From contig CAZJLJ010000012.1 in assembly GCA_964546935.1 (NCBI GenBank), positions 1 to 64,000 of the forward strand: 64,000 bases of DNA. The letters run 5' to 3'. This document shows positions 17,182 to 25,088 of this stretch, one piece after another. Below the pieces are notes generated by a model. It was not told where the DNA came from, made no database searches, and was given only the letters and a program-made list of their open reading frames with translations. The stretch's first letter is position 1. The number at the start of each line of letters is the position of its first letter. Both the position numbers and the translations under genes were made by a program. The stretch comes from JALYTY01 sp964546935 (GTDB taxonomy: Bacteria; Vulcanimicrobiota; Vulcanimicrobiia; Vulcanimicrobiales; Vulcanimicrobiaceae).

Positions 17182-18726
17182 CTAGGCAGAGTACTGCCGT
17201 CCGTCGAGGCGCGAGAGCAAGCGCAACACGCCCTGCTGTTCCGGGCGAATCAGTTTTGCGCGGTAGGCGAACTCAGCTGCGTGTTTTAAATCGCCCTTTG
17301 AATAAGCGTGTTGTGCAAGACGTTCGAGGACGATGCCAAGCTTGTCTTCGAGTGTTTGGGCGTGTTGTGCGAACCAAGGTTCCACCGCATCTTCGTCGTA
17401 AAGCCGGCCGCCGTAAACTTTCTCCGCGGACTGGTAATGCATCGCCGCTTCGTCAAACGCGCCGGCGTCGTACGCCGCATCGCCCGCGGTTACGTGAGCG
17501 GTGAAACGGCCGACGTCCGTGACGACGCTTGAAAGGTCGAGCGAAATCGTCGTCGCGGCACGGAAGTACCGTTCGACCCGGCCGTATCCAACGACCGAGG
17601 CGATCGCCTTACGAATGTTGCTGCAAGCAGTTCGTAAACTCTGCGAGGCCAACTGCTTCTCAACACGTGGCCAAAACGTTTCGGTTAGCTCGGATCTTGT
17701 CGCAGACGCTCCTTGATGGACCAGCAAGTACTTTACGATCTGTTGATCGCGCCGGCGAATCCATTCGACTTCCCGGCTATGAATGCTCACGCTAAAGCGT
17801 CCTAGCATGCGAACGACGAGCGGAATCGATGTTTCTACGTCGGCAATCGGAACGTCGCGTACATGTTGCAAGGCTTTGAACGACCGCACTTTCCCTCCGT
17901 CGTTGAACGCGAAGAGTCCCTTAGCTTCCAGATGATGCAGCGCATTGCGATCGTCGAGCAGGCCGCCGCGCATCAGCGTCTGCAGACGCGCCAGATCCTG
18001 AGGCGCCGCATCCTGAGCTTCGCCGAGAACGAAATCCAAAAAAACTTCACCATACCGTGCGCGCCAGCGCTCGTAGGCGTCGCTGAGGGAACGCTCATCT
18101 TCGGCGGCTGCACGAATAGCGCCGCCGACGACGACGGCCCACCCGTCCGTTTCATCGATCAACCGCGCAATGTCGGCATTCGAATACGGAACATGTGATG
18201 AATCACAAAGCGCCGTCACGTCAGGTGCATCGAACGCGAGACGCGTTGCATCGATGAAAGACGCAATCCCGCGAGCGACCCACTGATTCACGTCTACGGC
18301 CTCACGCGAACGCATGCAGTAGATGAGAGAGACGTGCTGCGGTAGGTTTTGGATCAGCTTTGAAAGGAGGGCTCGCGCCTCGGGGGCGGCGCGATCGATG
18401 TCGTCGATCGCGAGCTCCAAAGGTTCGACGGCGGCCGCACGTAAAGCCACCAGCATCTCTACGTACGAGTTGACCGGGGCGAGGCCGAGCGCCTCACAGA
18501 TTGCGGTGATGAGGCTTAACTCCGAGGCATGCGCCGGCACCGAGCAGTACGCGGCGAGTGGAACCTCCGACAAACGCTGCAGCACGAGCGTCGTTTTTCC
18601 GGTTCCCGGCGGCGCGACAATGAGCCGGACCGGAAGGCCGGCATCATTTGCCAGCCGGCGCTCGAGGCGGGGCCGGCGGATGACGCGTGGAGCGAGCCGC
18701 GGCAACGTCCGCGTTAAAATCCCCAT
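17182..18726 (-). CDS. MalT-like ATPase / SARP-type (BTAD) transcriptional regulator
   Basis: A 514-residue regulator. Residues ~20-240 form an NTPase domain with Walker A VAPPGTGKTT and a Walker B-like ELAIDDID, as in MalT/AfsR STAND proteins. After ~residue 285 comes an OmpR-like winged helix (VRMLGRFSVSIHSREVEWIR ... KYLLVHQGASATRSELTETF) and then a bacterial transcriptional activation domain (helical repeats, DAGAFDEAAMHYQSAEKVY to the end). The order ATPase - wHTH - BTAD is reversed relative to AfsR. The ATG at 18726 is chosen. It sits just upstream of the GT87-like gene and may control it or the pilus locus; no evidence fixes the target. Confidence 0.82.
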   Translation of the reverse strand: MGILTRTLPRLAPRVIRRPRLERRLANDAGLPVRLIVAPPGTGKTTLVLQRLSEVPLAAYCSVPAHASELSLITAICEALGLAPVNSYVEMLVALRAAAVEPLELAIDDIDRAAPEARALLSKLIQNLPQHVSLIYCMRSREAVDVNQWVARGIASFIDATRLAFDAPDVTALCDSSHVPYSNADIARLIDETDGWAVVVGGAIRAAAEDERSLSDAYERWRARYGEVFLDFVLGEAQDAAPQDLARLQTLMRGGLLDDRNALHHLEAKGLFAFNDGGKVRSFKALQHVRDVPIADVETSIPLVVRMLGRFSVSIHSREVEWIRRRDQQIVKYLLVHQGASATRSELTETFWPRVEKQLASQSLRTACSNIRKAIASVVGYGRVERYFRAATTISLDLSSVVTDVGRFTAHVTAGDAAYDAGAFDEAAMHYQSAEKVYGGRLYDEDAVEPWFAQHAQTLEDKLGIVLERLAQHAYSKGDLKHAAEFAYRAKLIRPEQQGVLRLLSRLDGRQYSA

Positions 18727-18786
18727 GCCTATAATTTCGGCGTGGAGATGCGTGCCCGCTAGCGAATACTTCTCCGGAGGCTTCTT

Positions 18787-19140
18787 ATGAAATCGGGACG
18801 AGATGGAATCGATGAAAAGGTAAAGCCCAGTGGAACCGGCTGCGCGGAATGTTTAGCCGCCGGAGGCTGGTGGCTGCATTTGCGACGTTGCGCCGAATGC
18901 GGGCACATCGGGTGCTGCGATAATTCGCCGGAACAACATGCTTCCAAGCACAATGCCTCAACGCATCATCCGATCATTCGAAGCTTTGAGCCCGGTGAAG
19001 ATTGGTTCTACGATTATCGCAGCCGCGAGTTTTTCGAGGGACCGCGCTTAGCGCCGCCGGAGTCGCACCCGGCTAGCCAGCCCGTTCCCGGGCCCGAGGG
19101 AGCCGTTCCCCAAGATTGGGAGTCGTTGCTGAACACCTAA
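18787..19140 (+). CDS. UBP-type zinc-finger protein
   Basis: A 117-residue protein. Residues ~17-80 carry a complete ZnF-UBP domain: CAECLAAGGWWLHLRRCAEC, GHIGCCDNSPEQHASKH, then HHPIIRSFEPGEDWFYDY. In eukaryotes this fold binds the free tail of ubiquitin; in bacteria it occurs as small stand-alone proteins of unknown function. The Trp and Arg that line the pocket are present. A ribosome site GGAGG stands before the ATG. The tail is Pro-rich. It faces the hydrolase remnant and their ends overlap by 4 bases. Confidence 0.88.
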   Translation: MKSGRDGIDEKVKPSGTGCAECLAAGGWWLHLRRCAECGHIGCCDNSPEQHASKHNASTHHPIIRSFEPGEDWFYDYRSREFFEGPRLAPPESHPASQPVPGPEGAVPQDWESLLNT

Positions 19141-19507
19141 GAAGCAGCAACGTCCACAACGGCTTTAGCAAAAGACGCCGGACCTTCTTGCGGCACGTCG
19201 TGACCGACGCCATTGAGAATCCGGTGCTCGTACCTGGCCGTAAATTTACTCCTACAGGCCGATCCGTCTTTAGCCGCACCGTCGAAATCACTCGAGATCG
19301 TGATGGTTGGTACCGAAATAGTGGGACCCGCAAAAAGGCGGTTTTCCAAATTGTCGTATTTCGCTTCACCCTTCGCAAGGCCGATGCGCCAGCGGTAGTT
19401 GTGAATCACGCTTGTGCGATTGCATCTATCGCGAGTTCTGCCGCAACGAAACTCACTGCCGCGTTATGTAGAAATTTGCGCCGGTCTTGCTTGATTTCGT
19501 TAGGCAA
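19137..19507 (-). pseudogene. Alpha/beta hydrolase with its catalytic core deleted
   Basis: From a TTG at 19507 the frame gives a twin-arginine-like leader (IKQDRRKFLHNAAVSFVA) ending at AQA and a stop. Directly overlapping in another frame begins VIHNYRWRIGLAKGEAKYD and continues to 19137 with RYEHRILNGVGHDVPQEGP, the C-terminal His region of an exported alpha/beta hydrolase. The leader and the tail belong to the same family, but the ~200 residues between them (oxyanion loop, nucleophile elbow, Asp) are missing and the frame is shifted. A single internal deletion explains this. It follows the epoxide hydrolase by 10 bases, so it was a member of that operon. Confidence 0.75.
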
Positions 19508-19517
19508 GGCTCTTTCC

Positions 19518-20831
19518 TCACGTGCTGCTGGTTCGCAGCGAGCGGAACGTCGCGCGAACGTCCTCTGAAAACAGCTGCGGCTGCTCCCAGGCTGCAAAGT
19601 GTCCGCCGACGTCGTGCTTCTTGTAATAAACGAGCTTGGGATACGCTTTCTCCGCCCAGCTTCGAGGCGCGGTATAGATTTCATGAGGAAACGCGCTCAC
19701 GCCGACTGGTCCCATAACGTGCTTGATGTCAAAGAAGCCCAACTTATTTTCCCAATACAGGCGCGCCGAAGAGATCCCCGTTTTTGTGAGCCAATACATA
19801 GTGATGTTGTCGAGCACATCGTCGCGGGTCAGGCCGGCGGGTTGTCCGTCAAAGACCGATGCGATCAATTCGTAACTGTCCTTGTCATGATCGAGTATCC
19901 ACGACGCAAGCGCGATCGGCGAATCGGTCAATCCGTAGAGTGTCTGCGGACGGTTACTCATTTCGATGGCGTAGCCGAGATGCTTCGTATAGAAGTCTTT
20001 TAACTGTTCGAACGCATGCAGCTCGTCCGGTGAAAGTCCCGCGGGAGCGGACCCGCCTGAAGTCGCTGCCGCCAAAACATCGGCAGGCACGGTACCCGGC
20101 ATGTTGGTGTGAATGCCCACTATGTCTGCCGGCGATTGCAAAGCCATCAGTTGCGTGATGCTTGCACCCCAGTCACCGCCTTGAGCTGCGAACTTGTTGT
20201 ATTCGAGGCGCTTCATAAGCACAAACCACGCACGTGCGATGCGCACTGGGTCCCATCCGAGCGTCCGTGGCTCAGACGAGTACCCGTAACCCGGTATGGA
20301 TGGAATCACAACGTGGAAAGCATCCGATGCGCTAGCACCGTGGGCCGTGGGATTGGTTAGTGGATCGATTACTTTGGTTTGCTCGATGAATGAGCCGGGC
20401 CATCCATGCGTGATGATGATCGGCAACGCGTTTTGGTGCTTCGAACGAACGTGGATAAAGTGAATCTCTAGGCCGTCGATCTTGGTGGTGTACTGTGGTA
20501 GAGCATTCAGCTTTGCCTCGCCCTTACGCCAATCGTAGTCCGTCGCCCAATACTGCGCGAGCTTGCGCATCGTCTCGAGTTGAACTCCTTGCGTATCGTC
20601 TGCGACGAGTTCCCGTGTAGGCCATCGCGCTGCCGCGATGCGCCGGCGCAGCTCGACAAGCTCCGATTGCGGAACGCTTATGCGAAACGGCCGAACGCCG
20701 TTCGGCGCTTCTTCGAATGCCGGTTGGCCTTGCGCGGCCACCGCGGAATTTGTAGAAAGCAAACTCGCAGCTCCGAGCGCTGCCGAGGTCTCGAGAAACT
20801 TGCGACGGTTCGGGGAGAATGAATCAAACAT
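19518..20831 (-). CDS. Exported epoxide hydrolase (EHN-domain alpha/beta hydrolase)
   Basis: A 437-residue enzyme with a Tat signal (PNRRKFLETSAALGAASLL). An EHN N-terminal domain (PFRISVPQSELVELRRRIAAARWP) is followed by the hydrolase fold: oxyanion motif THGWPGSF, nucleophile Asp in AAQGGDWGASI, and the late His in VGGHFAAWEQP. Epoxide hydrolases of this type open epoxides to diols through an Asp ester. The ATG at 20831 has GGAGG 7 bases upstream; a longer frame to 20981 has no signal. It is first in a two-gene unit with the broken hydrolase downstream. Confidence 0.9.
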   Translation of the reverse strand: MFDSFSPNRRKFLETSAALGAASLLSTNSAVAAQGQPAFEEAPNGVRPFRISVPQSELVELRRRIAAARWPTRELVADDTQGVQLETMRKLAQYWATDYDWRKGEAKLNALPQYTTKIDGLEIHFIHVRSKHQNALPIIITHGWPGSFIEQTKVIDPLTNPTAHGASASDAFHVVIPSIPGYGYSSEPRTLGWDPVRIARAWFVLMKRLEYNKFAAQGGDWGASITQLMALQSPADIVGIHTNMPGTVPADVLAAATSGGSAPAGLSPDELHAFEQLKDFYTKHLGYAIEMSNRPQTLYGLTDSPIALASWILDHDKDSYELIASVFDGQPAGLTRDDVLDNITMYWLTKTGISSARLYWENKLGFFDIKHVMGPVGVSAFPHEIYTAPRSWAEKAYPKLVYYKKHDVGGHFAAWEQPQLFSEDVRATFRSLRTSST

Positions 20832-21047
20832 TCTGGAGCCTCCGAAGATTTGGTGACGCAGAAATGAACGCCAACTCGAAGCACTACAATGAAGTGGTCG
20901 CGATAGTATTGAGTATAACTGCACGCGCTGGGTTGCGGTGGCGTGCAACGCAGAGAACTTTCGTCGTAAATCGGGAAACAAGCGCTTGCATTGTCAAAGC
21001 TCGTCTTCGCCGGCAACTCTCGACGTTTTCCGGGAGTCACTAAAAGA

Positions 21048-21290
21048 GTGCAATATGGAGTTCGGGTGGCCGCCGCACCGGTTTTTGCCGTGTTGTGTCA
21101 TGGAGAGATCGCTTATGCGCAATCGACCGGCTCAAACGCATCGCCCTCGCCGTCCCCGATTCCGCTCGCATCTCCAAGAACGATGGTCTTCGGCCGCTAC
21201 GTCGGTGAGTTCGCCGCCAACACTAGCGGCGGAGTAAACCGCGGTTCGGCTTATGCCAGCGAATTCCAGTTTGGTCTGCGCGTCGCTTAC
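21048..21290 (+). pseudogene. 5' fragment of an exported porin-like gene
   Basis: From a GTG at 21048 the frame gives a signal-peptide-like start (VQYGVRVAAAPVFAVLC ... AYAQS), a short Ser/Pro linker and then FGRYVGEFAANTSGGVNRGS AYASEFQF. That aromatic Gly-Glu-Phe-x-Ala-Asn-x-Ser-Gly-Gly segment matches the beginning of OprB-type carbohydrate porins. Similarity stops near 21280, and the following sequence belongs to an unrelated gene (LuxR-type ATPase fragment). The remaining ~350 residues of a barrel are absent. Confidence 0.5.
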
Positions 21291-21295
21291 AGTCC

Positions 21296-21547
21296 GAGCC
21301 GATCGTGCTGCTCGTTGCAAGCCGTGACGTCTCGGAAACACCTTTCATCGACGGCGTATCGGAACTGCACGTCGAAGCGCTGACCGATGGCGCAGCTCGG
21401 GCATTATTGCATGCGCGAAATCCCGAACTCTCGGCTGCGATTCGAGATCGCGTGCTTTACGAATCCGGTGGAAATCCGCTGGCGTTGGTGGAGTTGCCCA
21501 AAGCCATCAGCTCGGATTTTTCTGAAGGAACGCTGCTGCCCGCATGA
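21296..21547 (+). pseudogene. Internal fragment of a LuxR/MalT-type ATPase regulator
   Basis: About 84 codons reading EPIVLLVASRDVSETPF, LHVEALTDGAARALLHAR, then RDRVLYESGGNPLALVELP. These are the Walker-B-distal part and the sensor region (GNPLAL-EL) of large ATPase regulators with LuxR HTH ends. There is no start codon with a ribosome site, no P-loop and no HTH. The frame ends at a TGA a few codons after LVELPKA. It is spliced between a porin 5' fragment and a monooxygenase gene. Confidence 0.6.
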
Positions 21548-21570
21548 GATCGAATTTGGAATGGAGCGCA

Positions 21571-21858
21571 ATGATGATCGTTTCGTCGATTCACTTCACG
21601 TTCGCTGCGCAAGATGCTGATAAAGCCGAAGCGATGCTGCGAGAGCTGCGCGAGGCGTCGCGCCAAGAAGAAGGCGTTATTCACTTCGAAGTCGCGCGCG
21701 GCGTCGAAAAGCGCAATATCTTCGCCCTGTGGGAAGTGTATAGAGACCAAGCCGCTTACGATTCGCACGTGGCGACCGAGCACTTCAAGCGCTTGGTGAT
21801 AAACGGCGTACGTCCGCTGGCTCAAGACCGCAACGCGGTGGCCGCTTCACCGATCTGA
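21571..21858 (+). CDS. Antibiotic-biosynthesis-monooxygenase (ABM) domain protein
   Basis: A 95-residue, probably dimeric ferredoxin-like protein related to YgiN-type quinol monooxygenases: FTFAAQDADKAEAMLRELRE, GVIHFEVARGVEKRNIFALW and a YDSHVATEHFKRL end, all in the family's order. The ATG at 21571 is preceded by GGAG; an ATG at 21544 adds nine residues without family similarity. It is the only apparently complete gene between 20832 and 22692; the pieces around it are all truncated. Confidence 0.75.
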   Translation: MMIVSSIHFTFAAQDADKAEAMLRELREASRQEEGVIHFEVARGVEKRNIFALWEVYRDQAAYDSHVATEHFKRLVINGVRPLAQDRNAVAASPI

Positions 21859-21879
21859 GCTCGTGATAAAGGAAAAGTA

Positions 21880-22263
21880 ATGACATCCTTAGACAATCTT
21901 GAACTTCCTTCACCGGTAAAGCCATACGGCACTTACGCTGAAGCGGTTCAGAGCGGCAACCTTCTTTTTTTGACGGGGATGCTGCCTGTGCTCGATCAGA
22001 AGCCGAAATACCGCGGCCGCATTGGCGCAGAACTCAACGATGAGGACGGATACGAAGCAGCGCGCCTTGCCGCACTCAATGCTTTGGCCGTTGCAAAAGA
22101 GCATCTCGGTTCGCTAGAGCGCATCAAGCGTGTCGTGCGGCTGGGCGTGATGCTTGCAACGTCAGGCGATCTGGTCAATCAACCGAAGGTCGCCGATGGA
22201 GCCTCGGGGCTGCTCCGCGATGAAAGCGGGAATCGAAGAAGGCGTGAACGGAACCCCGGCGTT
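21880..22263 (+). pseudogene. RidA/YjgF-family gene, 3' end replaced
   Basis: The frame starts MTSLDNLELPSPVKPYGTYA and gives the first ~110 residues of a RidA-like enamine/imine deaminase: AVQSGNLLFLTGMLP, YEAARLAALNALAVAKEHLG, RIKRVVRLGVML, ending QPKVADGASGLLRD. The final strand with the family's conserved EIEV-type segment is missing. From about 22220 the same DNA reads in a different frame as a DsbA-like protein, and then the 100-N gap begins. So either a rearrangement or a chimeric contig truncates it. A ribosome site (AAGGAAAAG) precedes the ATG. Confidence 0.7.
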
Positions 22264-22418
22264 NNNNNNNNNNNNNNNNNNNNNNNNNNNNNNNNNNNNN
22301 NNNNNNNNNNNNNNNNNNNNNNNNNNNNNNNNNNNNNNNNNNNNNNNNNNNNNNNNNNNNNNNGCTGCTCCGCGATGAAAGCGGGAATCGAAGAAGGCGT
22401 GAACGGAACCCCGGCGTT
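22209..22418. other. Scaffold gap with identical 55-bp flanks
   Basis: Bases 22209-22263 and 22364-22418 are the same 55-mer around exactly 100 N. As at 5671-5880, this looks like an unmerged contig overlap. Merging leaves the RidA 5' part joined out of frame to the DsbA-like 3' part, so here the join does not restore a gene. Confidence 0.88.
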
Positions 22419-22524
22419 CTTCTTGAACGGCATGCAGATACAAGTCGAAAACTACCAGGACTTGCCGGTTCTGATAGAGCGCGCCGTCGTGGAATTCGCT
22501 ACAACAAAAGGTCAAAGACTTTGA
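22366..22524 (+). pseudogene. C-terminal fragment of a DsbA-like thioredoxin-fold protein
   Basis: About 52 codons reading MKAGIEEGVNGTPAFFLNGM, then a short helix ending at TGA (22522-22524). The cis-Pro loop Val-x-Gly-Thr-Pro-x-Phe-Phe-x-Asn-Gly is diagnostic for DsbA/FrnE and NhaA-fused thioredoxin domains. The catalytic CxxC and the inserted helical domain are absent because the sequence begins at the gap-flanking repeat. Confidence 0.7.
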
Positions 22525-22692
22525 AGACCGTCTCCCATTGTCGAGTTCTGCTACCCACCGGAAGAAGTGTTCGAATCTGCTGATGGCCGTCGCTCTCATA
22601 GAGTGAATGGTCGCACGGCCGCGCAGCCCCATGAAGGGAGTTGCCGCGCCTAGTATCGAGCGCTGCTACCCTTGCGCTCATCGTAATAAGCG

Positions 22693-23982
22693 CTACTCCG
22701 CCGCTGGTAACTGAGTCCTTTGCGGCGCTTTCGCGGATACTGCGAAGCGGTCGTAAAGCCAAAGCAACACGGTTGTCGATAGTCCGACGGCCGTTACAAT
22801 CAACCAAATCGTAGTCGGGTGCGCGCTTGTTCCGAACCGCGCGAGCAAAGTACCCCCGAACCAACCGCCGACGAGCGAACCTATACCGATCGGTAAGAAG
22901 GCAAAGCCCAGATAGGTTCCTTGTTTGCCCTCAGGCGCGAGACGCGAGATGTATTCGTAGTACCGCGGAGATTGAATGATCTCGCCAAGTCCCACGACCA
23001 CGAGGCTCAGCACCGCCGTCAATACGCTCGGGTGAAAGGCGATAAGCAGCCATCCAACAGATGTAACGAGCGTGCCAAGAACCACCGCCCGAAACGACGC
23101 AATCGAGCGTGTTAGCGTGTTGATCGCAACTGTGAGCGTAATCACTAAGAGAGGATCGGTGATGAGAATCAACGGTGTGTTCGCATTCTTGTCGATGTAA
23201 TCGTTGATATAGAGCGGCAGAATCAGAAACTGTTGCCAGTAAACGATCCAGTATCCCGAGAAAATCAACAAGAACAGCACGAAGCGACCGTTCCCGGCTA
23301 CGGTAAGGAAGTCACGTGCGGTTTGCGCCAGCGATGCAGACGACGACTCGGCGTGCGCGCGCGGCTCTTGAAAGAAGACCAGAACCACGATGAACATGAG
23401 GAAGACGCTGAGCGCTGCAATTAAGAATACGTCTTGTGGAGGCAGTCTCGAGTGCAGCCATCCGGCTAAGAACGGGCCAAGCGTACTGCCGACGTTGACC
23501 ATCGTGTAGTAGATGGAATAGCCGATAGAGCGAACGTTTTCGCTTGATGCACGCGCTGTCGTTCCAACGACCGACGGCTTTACGAGCGCGACGCCGAGTG
23601 CCGGCAAGAACAGAATGATGCCCGCGAGCAATGGTAGCGGAACGACGGCGCGAACCGGCGCAAGCCACGGCGCACCGATTGAGCCCACTAAAAAGTACGC
23701 GCAAGTGAGAATGAAATACGCCGATGAGAGCGCGCGCCGAAACCCGATGCGATCGGCGAGTGCTCCGCCGAAGATCGCCATAACCCAGACGGCGCCTCCG
23801 AAGATGCCGCTGAGGCTCGCCGCCTGGGCGCTGGGAAACCCGAGCGTTTGATTGAGGTAGAGAGCCAGCGTCGAAAAGACCGCGTAGTATGAGAGCCGCT
23901 CGAAGATTTCGCTGGTGTTTGCAACCCAGAAGGGACGCTCGAATCCCGTACGGATCTCCGACCACCGTTGACCAACGTTCAA
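22693..23982 (-). CDS. POT/MFS-family transporter
   Basis: A ~429-residue transporter with 12 predicted helices. FWVANTSEIFERLSYYAVFS (residues ~18-37) matches the ExxER-type first-helix motif of proton-dependent oligopeptide transporters, and GGALADRIGFRRAL is the MFS loop motif. Other family features: ALGVALVKPSVVGT and YYTMVNVGSTLGP in helices 4-5. The TTG at 23982 is chosen because GGAAGGAG stands 7 bases before it; an ATG at 24012 is the alternative. The substrate may be peptides or another solute; proton coupling is inferred from the motif. No partner gene is obvious. Confidence 0.8.
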   Translation of the reverse strand: MNVGQRWSEIRTGFERPFWVANTSEIFERLSYYAVFSTLALYLNQTLGFPSAQAASLSGIFGGAVWVMAIFGGALADRIGFRRALSSAYFILTCAYFLVGSIGAPWLAPVRAVVPLPLLAGIILFLPALGVALVKPSVVGTTARASSENVRSIGYSIYYTMVNVGSTLGPFLAGWLHSRLPPQDVFLIAALSVFLMFIVVLVFFQEPRAHAESSSASLAQTARDFLTVAGNGRFVLFLLIFSGYWIVYWQQFLILPLYINDYIDKNANTPLILITDPLLVITLTVAINTLTRSIASFRAVVLGTLVTSVGWLLIAFHPSVLTAVLSLVVVGLGEIIQSPRYYEYISRLAPEGKQGTYLGFAFLPIGIGSLVGGWFGGTLLARFGTSAHPTTIWLIVTAVGLSTTVLLWLYDRFAVSAKAPQRTQLPAAE

Positions 23983-24095
23983 ACTCGCGCTCCTTCCGTG
24001 ATAGCTCCTCATCGCGCATTAGTGCTTATGAAGCAGAAGCCCCGCATCATTGATACGGAGCTTCGCGTGTTTCGGTCACGAGGGGCTTTTTACTT

Positions 24096-25088
24096 TTATG
24101 CAGCCGCGTTTTCCGGCGGCGCCATGAACTCGGGCCCAATCGCAAACGGCACTTCCAGCCGTACGATGAGATCTATTTCCTCTTTGGTGTATTTGCCAAG
24201 CTTGAACTCGAGCGCGCCGGAAAGCGGCTCGAGCTGATTGGGCTGCCTTGCGCCCCAAAGCGCGACGCCGACACCCGGCTGATCCAGCACCCAGCGTAAC
24301 GCAAGATCGATGACGGGCTTGCCAAACGTTTGTTGTGCGAGTTCGTTCAGCCGCCTAACGGCGTGCAGGTATTGTTCGAAATGAGGCGGCTGGAATTTGG
24401 GATCGGTCCGGCGGAGATCGTCGCCTTTGAACTGCGTCTTTTCGTTGATGGCGCCGCTGAGTAAACCACGACATAACGATCCGTAGGTCAACGACGTGAT
24501 ACCGTGCTCCGCTGCATACGGAAGCACGTCTCGCTCTGCGTTGCGCTCGAATAAATTCAGCGGCGGCTGAACGGTATGCAGCGTCGCATACTTTCGAAAT
24601 TGATCCATCTGCGCCGGCGAAAAGTTGCTCACGCCGATTGCGCGAATCTTGCCCGCATCAAGCAATGCTTGCATTGCAGTAGCTGTCTCTTCGAGCGGCG
24701 TCGCAGGGTCCGGCCAGTGAAGTTGATAGATGTCTATGTAATCGGTTTGCAAACGGCGGAGCGAATCTTCGACTTCGGTTTGGATCCGTTTCGCGGATGA
24801 ATTGCGGCTGACGTTTCCTTCCGCATCCCATTCCAGCCCAACCTTCGTTGCAATTATCGCATCGCTGCGGCGTCCTTTAAGCGCGCGGCCAACGACCTCT
24901 TCAGAATGTCCTTGTCCGTACGCGGGCGCTGTGTCGATGAGGGTGATTCCGGAATCGAGAGCACGATGAATCGTTGCAACGGCAGCGTCGTCGTCGGGAC
25001 CGCCCCACATCCATCCGCCAATAGCCCAAGTTCCCAAGCCAATGCGCGAAGGCCGAATACCGGTTCCTTTGATTTCAGTGAATTCCAT
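24096..25088 (-). CDS. Aldo/keto reductase
   Basis: A 330-residue cytosolic NAD(P)H-dependent oxidoreductase with the (beta/alpha)8 fold. The catalytic set is visible: Asp and Tyr in LIDTAPAYGQGHSEEVVG, Lys in AIIATKVGLEW, His in IYQLHWPDP. The cofactor segment IGVSNFSPAQMDQF and LRWVLDQPGVGVALWGAR are standard. It most resembles the YajO/general-stress (GSP69) branch. The ATG shares a base with the upstream dehydrogenase stop (TAATG), so the two form an operon. Confidence 0.92.
   Translation of the reverse strand: MEFTEIKGTGIRPSRIGLGTWAIGGWMWGGPDDDAAVATIHRALDSGITLIDTAPAYGQGHSEEVVGRALKGRRSDAIIATKVGLEWDAEGNVSRNSSAKRIQTEVEDSLRRLQTDYIDIYQLHWPDPATPLEETATAMQALLDAGKIRAIGVSNFSPAQMDQFRKYATLHTVQPPLNLFERNAERDVLPYAAEHGITSLTYGSLCRGLLSGAINEKTQFKGDDLRRTDPKFQPPHFEQYLHAVRRLNELAQQTFGKPVIDLALRWVLDQPGVGVALWGARQPNQLEPLSGALEFKLGKYTKEEIDLIVRLEVPFAIGPEFMAPPENAAA

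Noticed and set aside
24020..24095. Possible terminator between the POT-like and aldo/keto reductase genes
   Set aside because: AGCCCC and GGGGCT can pair, but the loop is ~40 bases and the T run faces the plus strand, where no gene ends.
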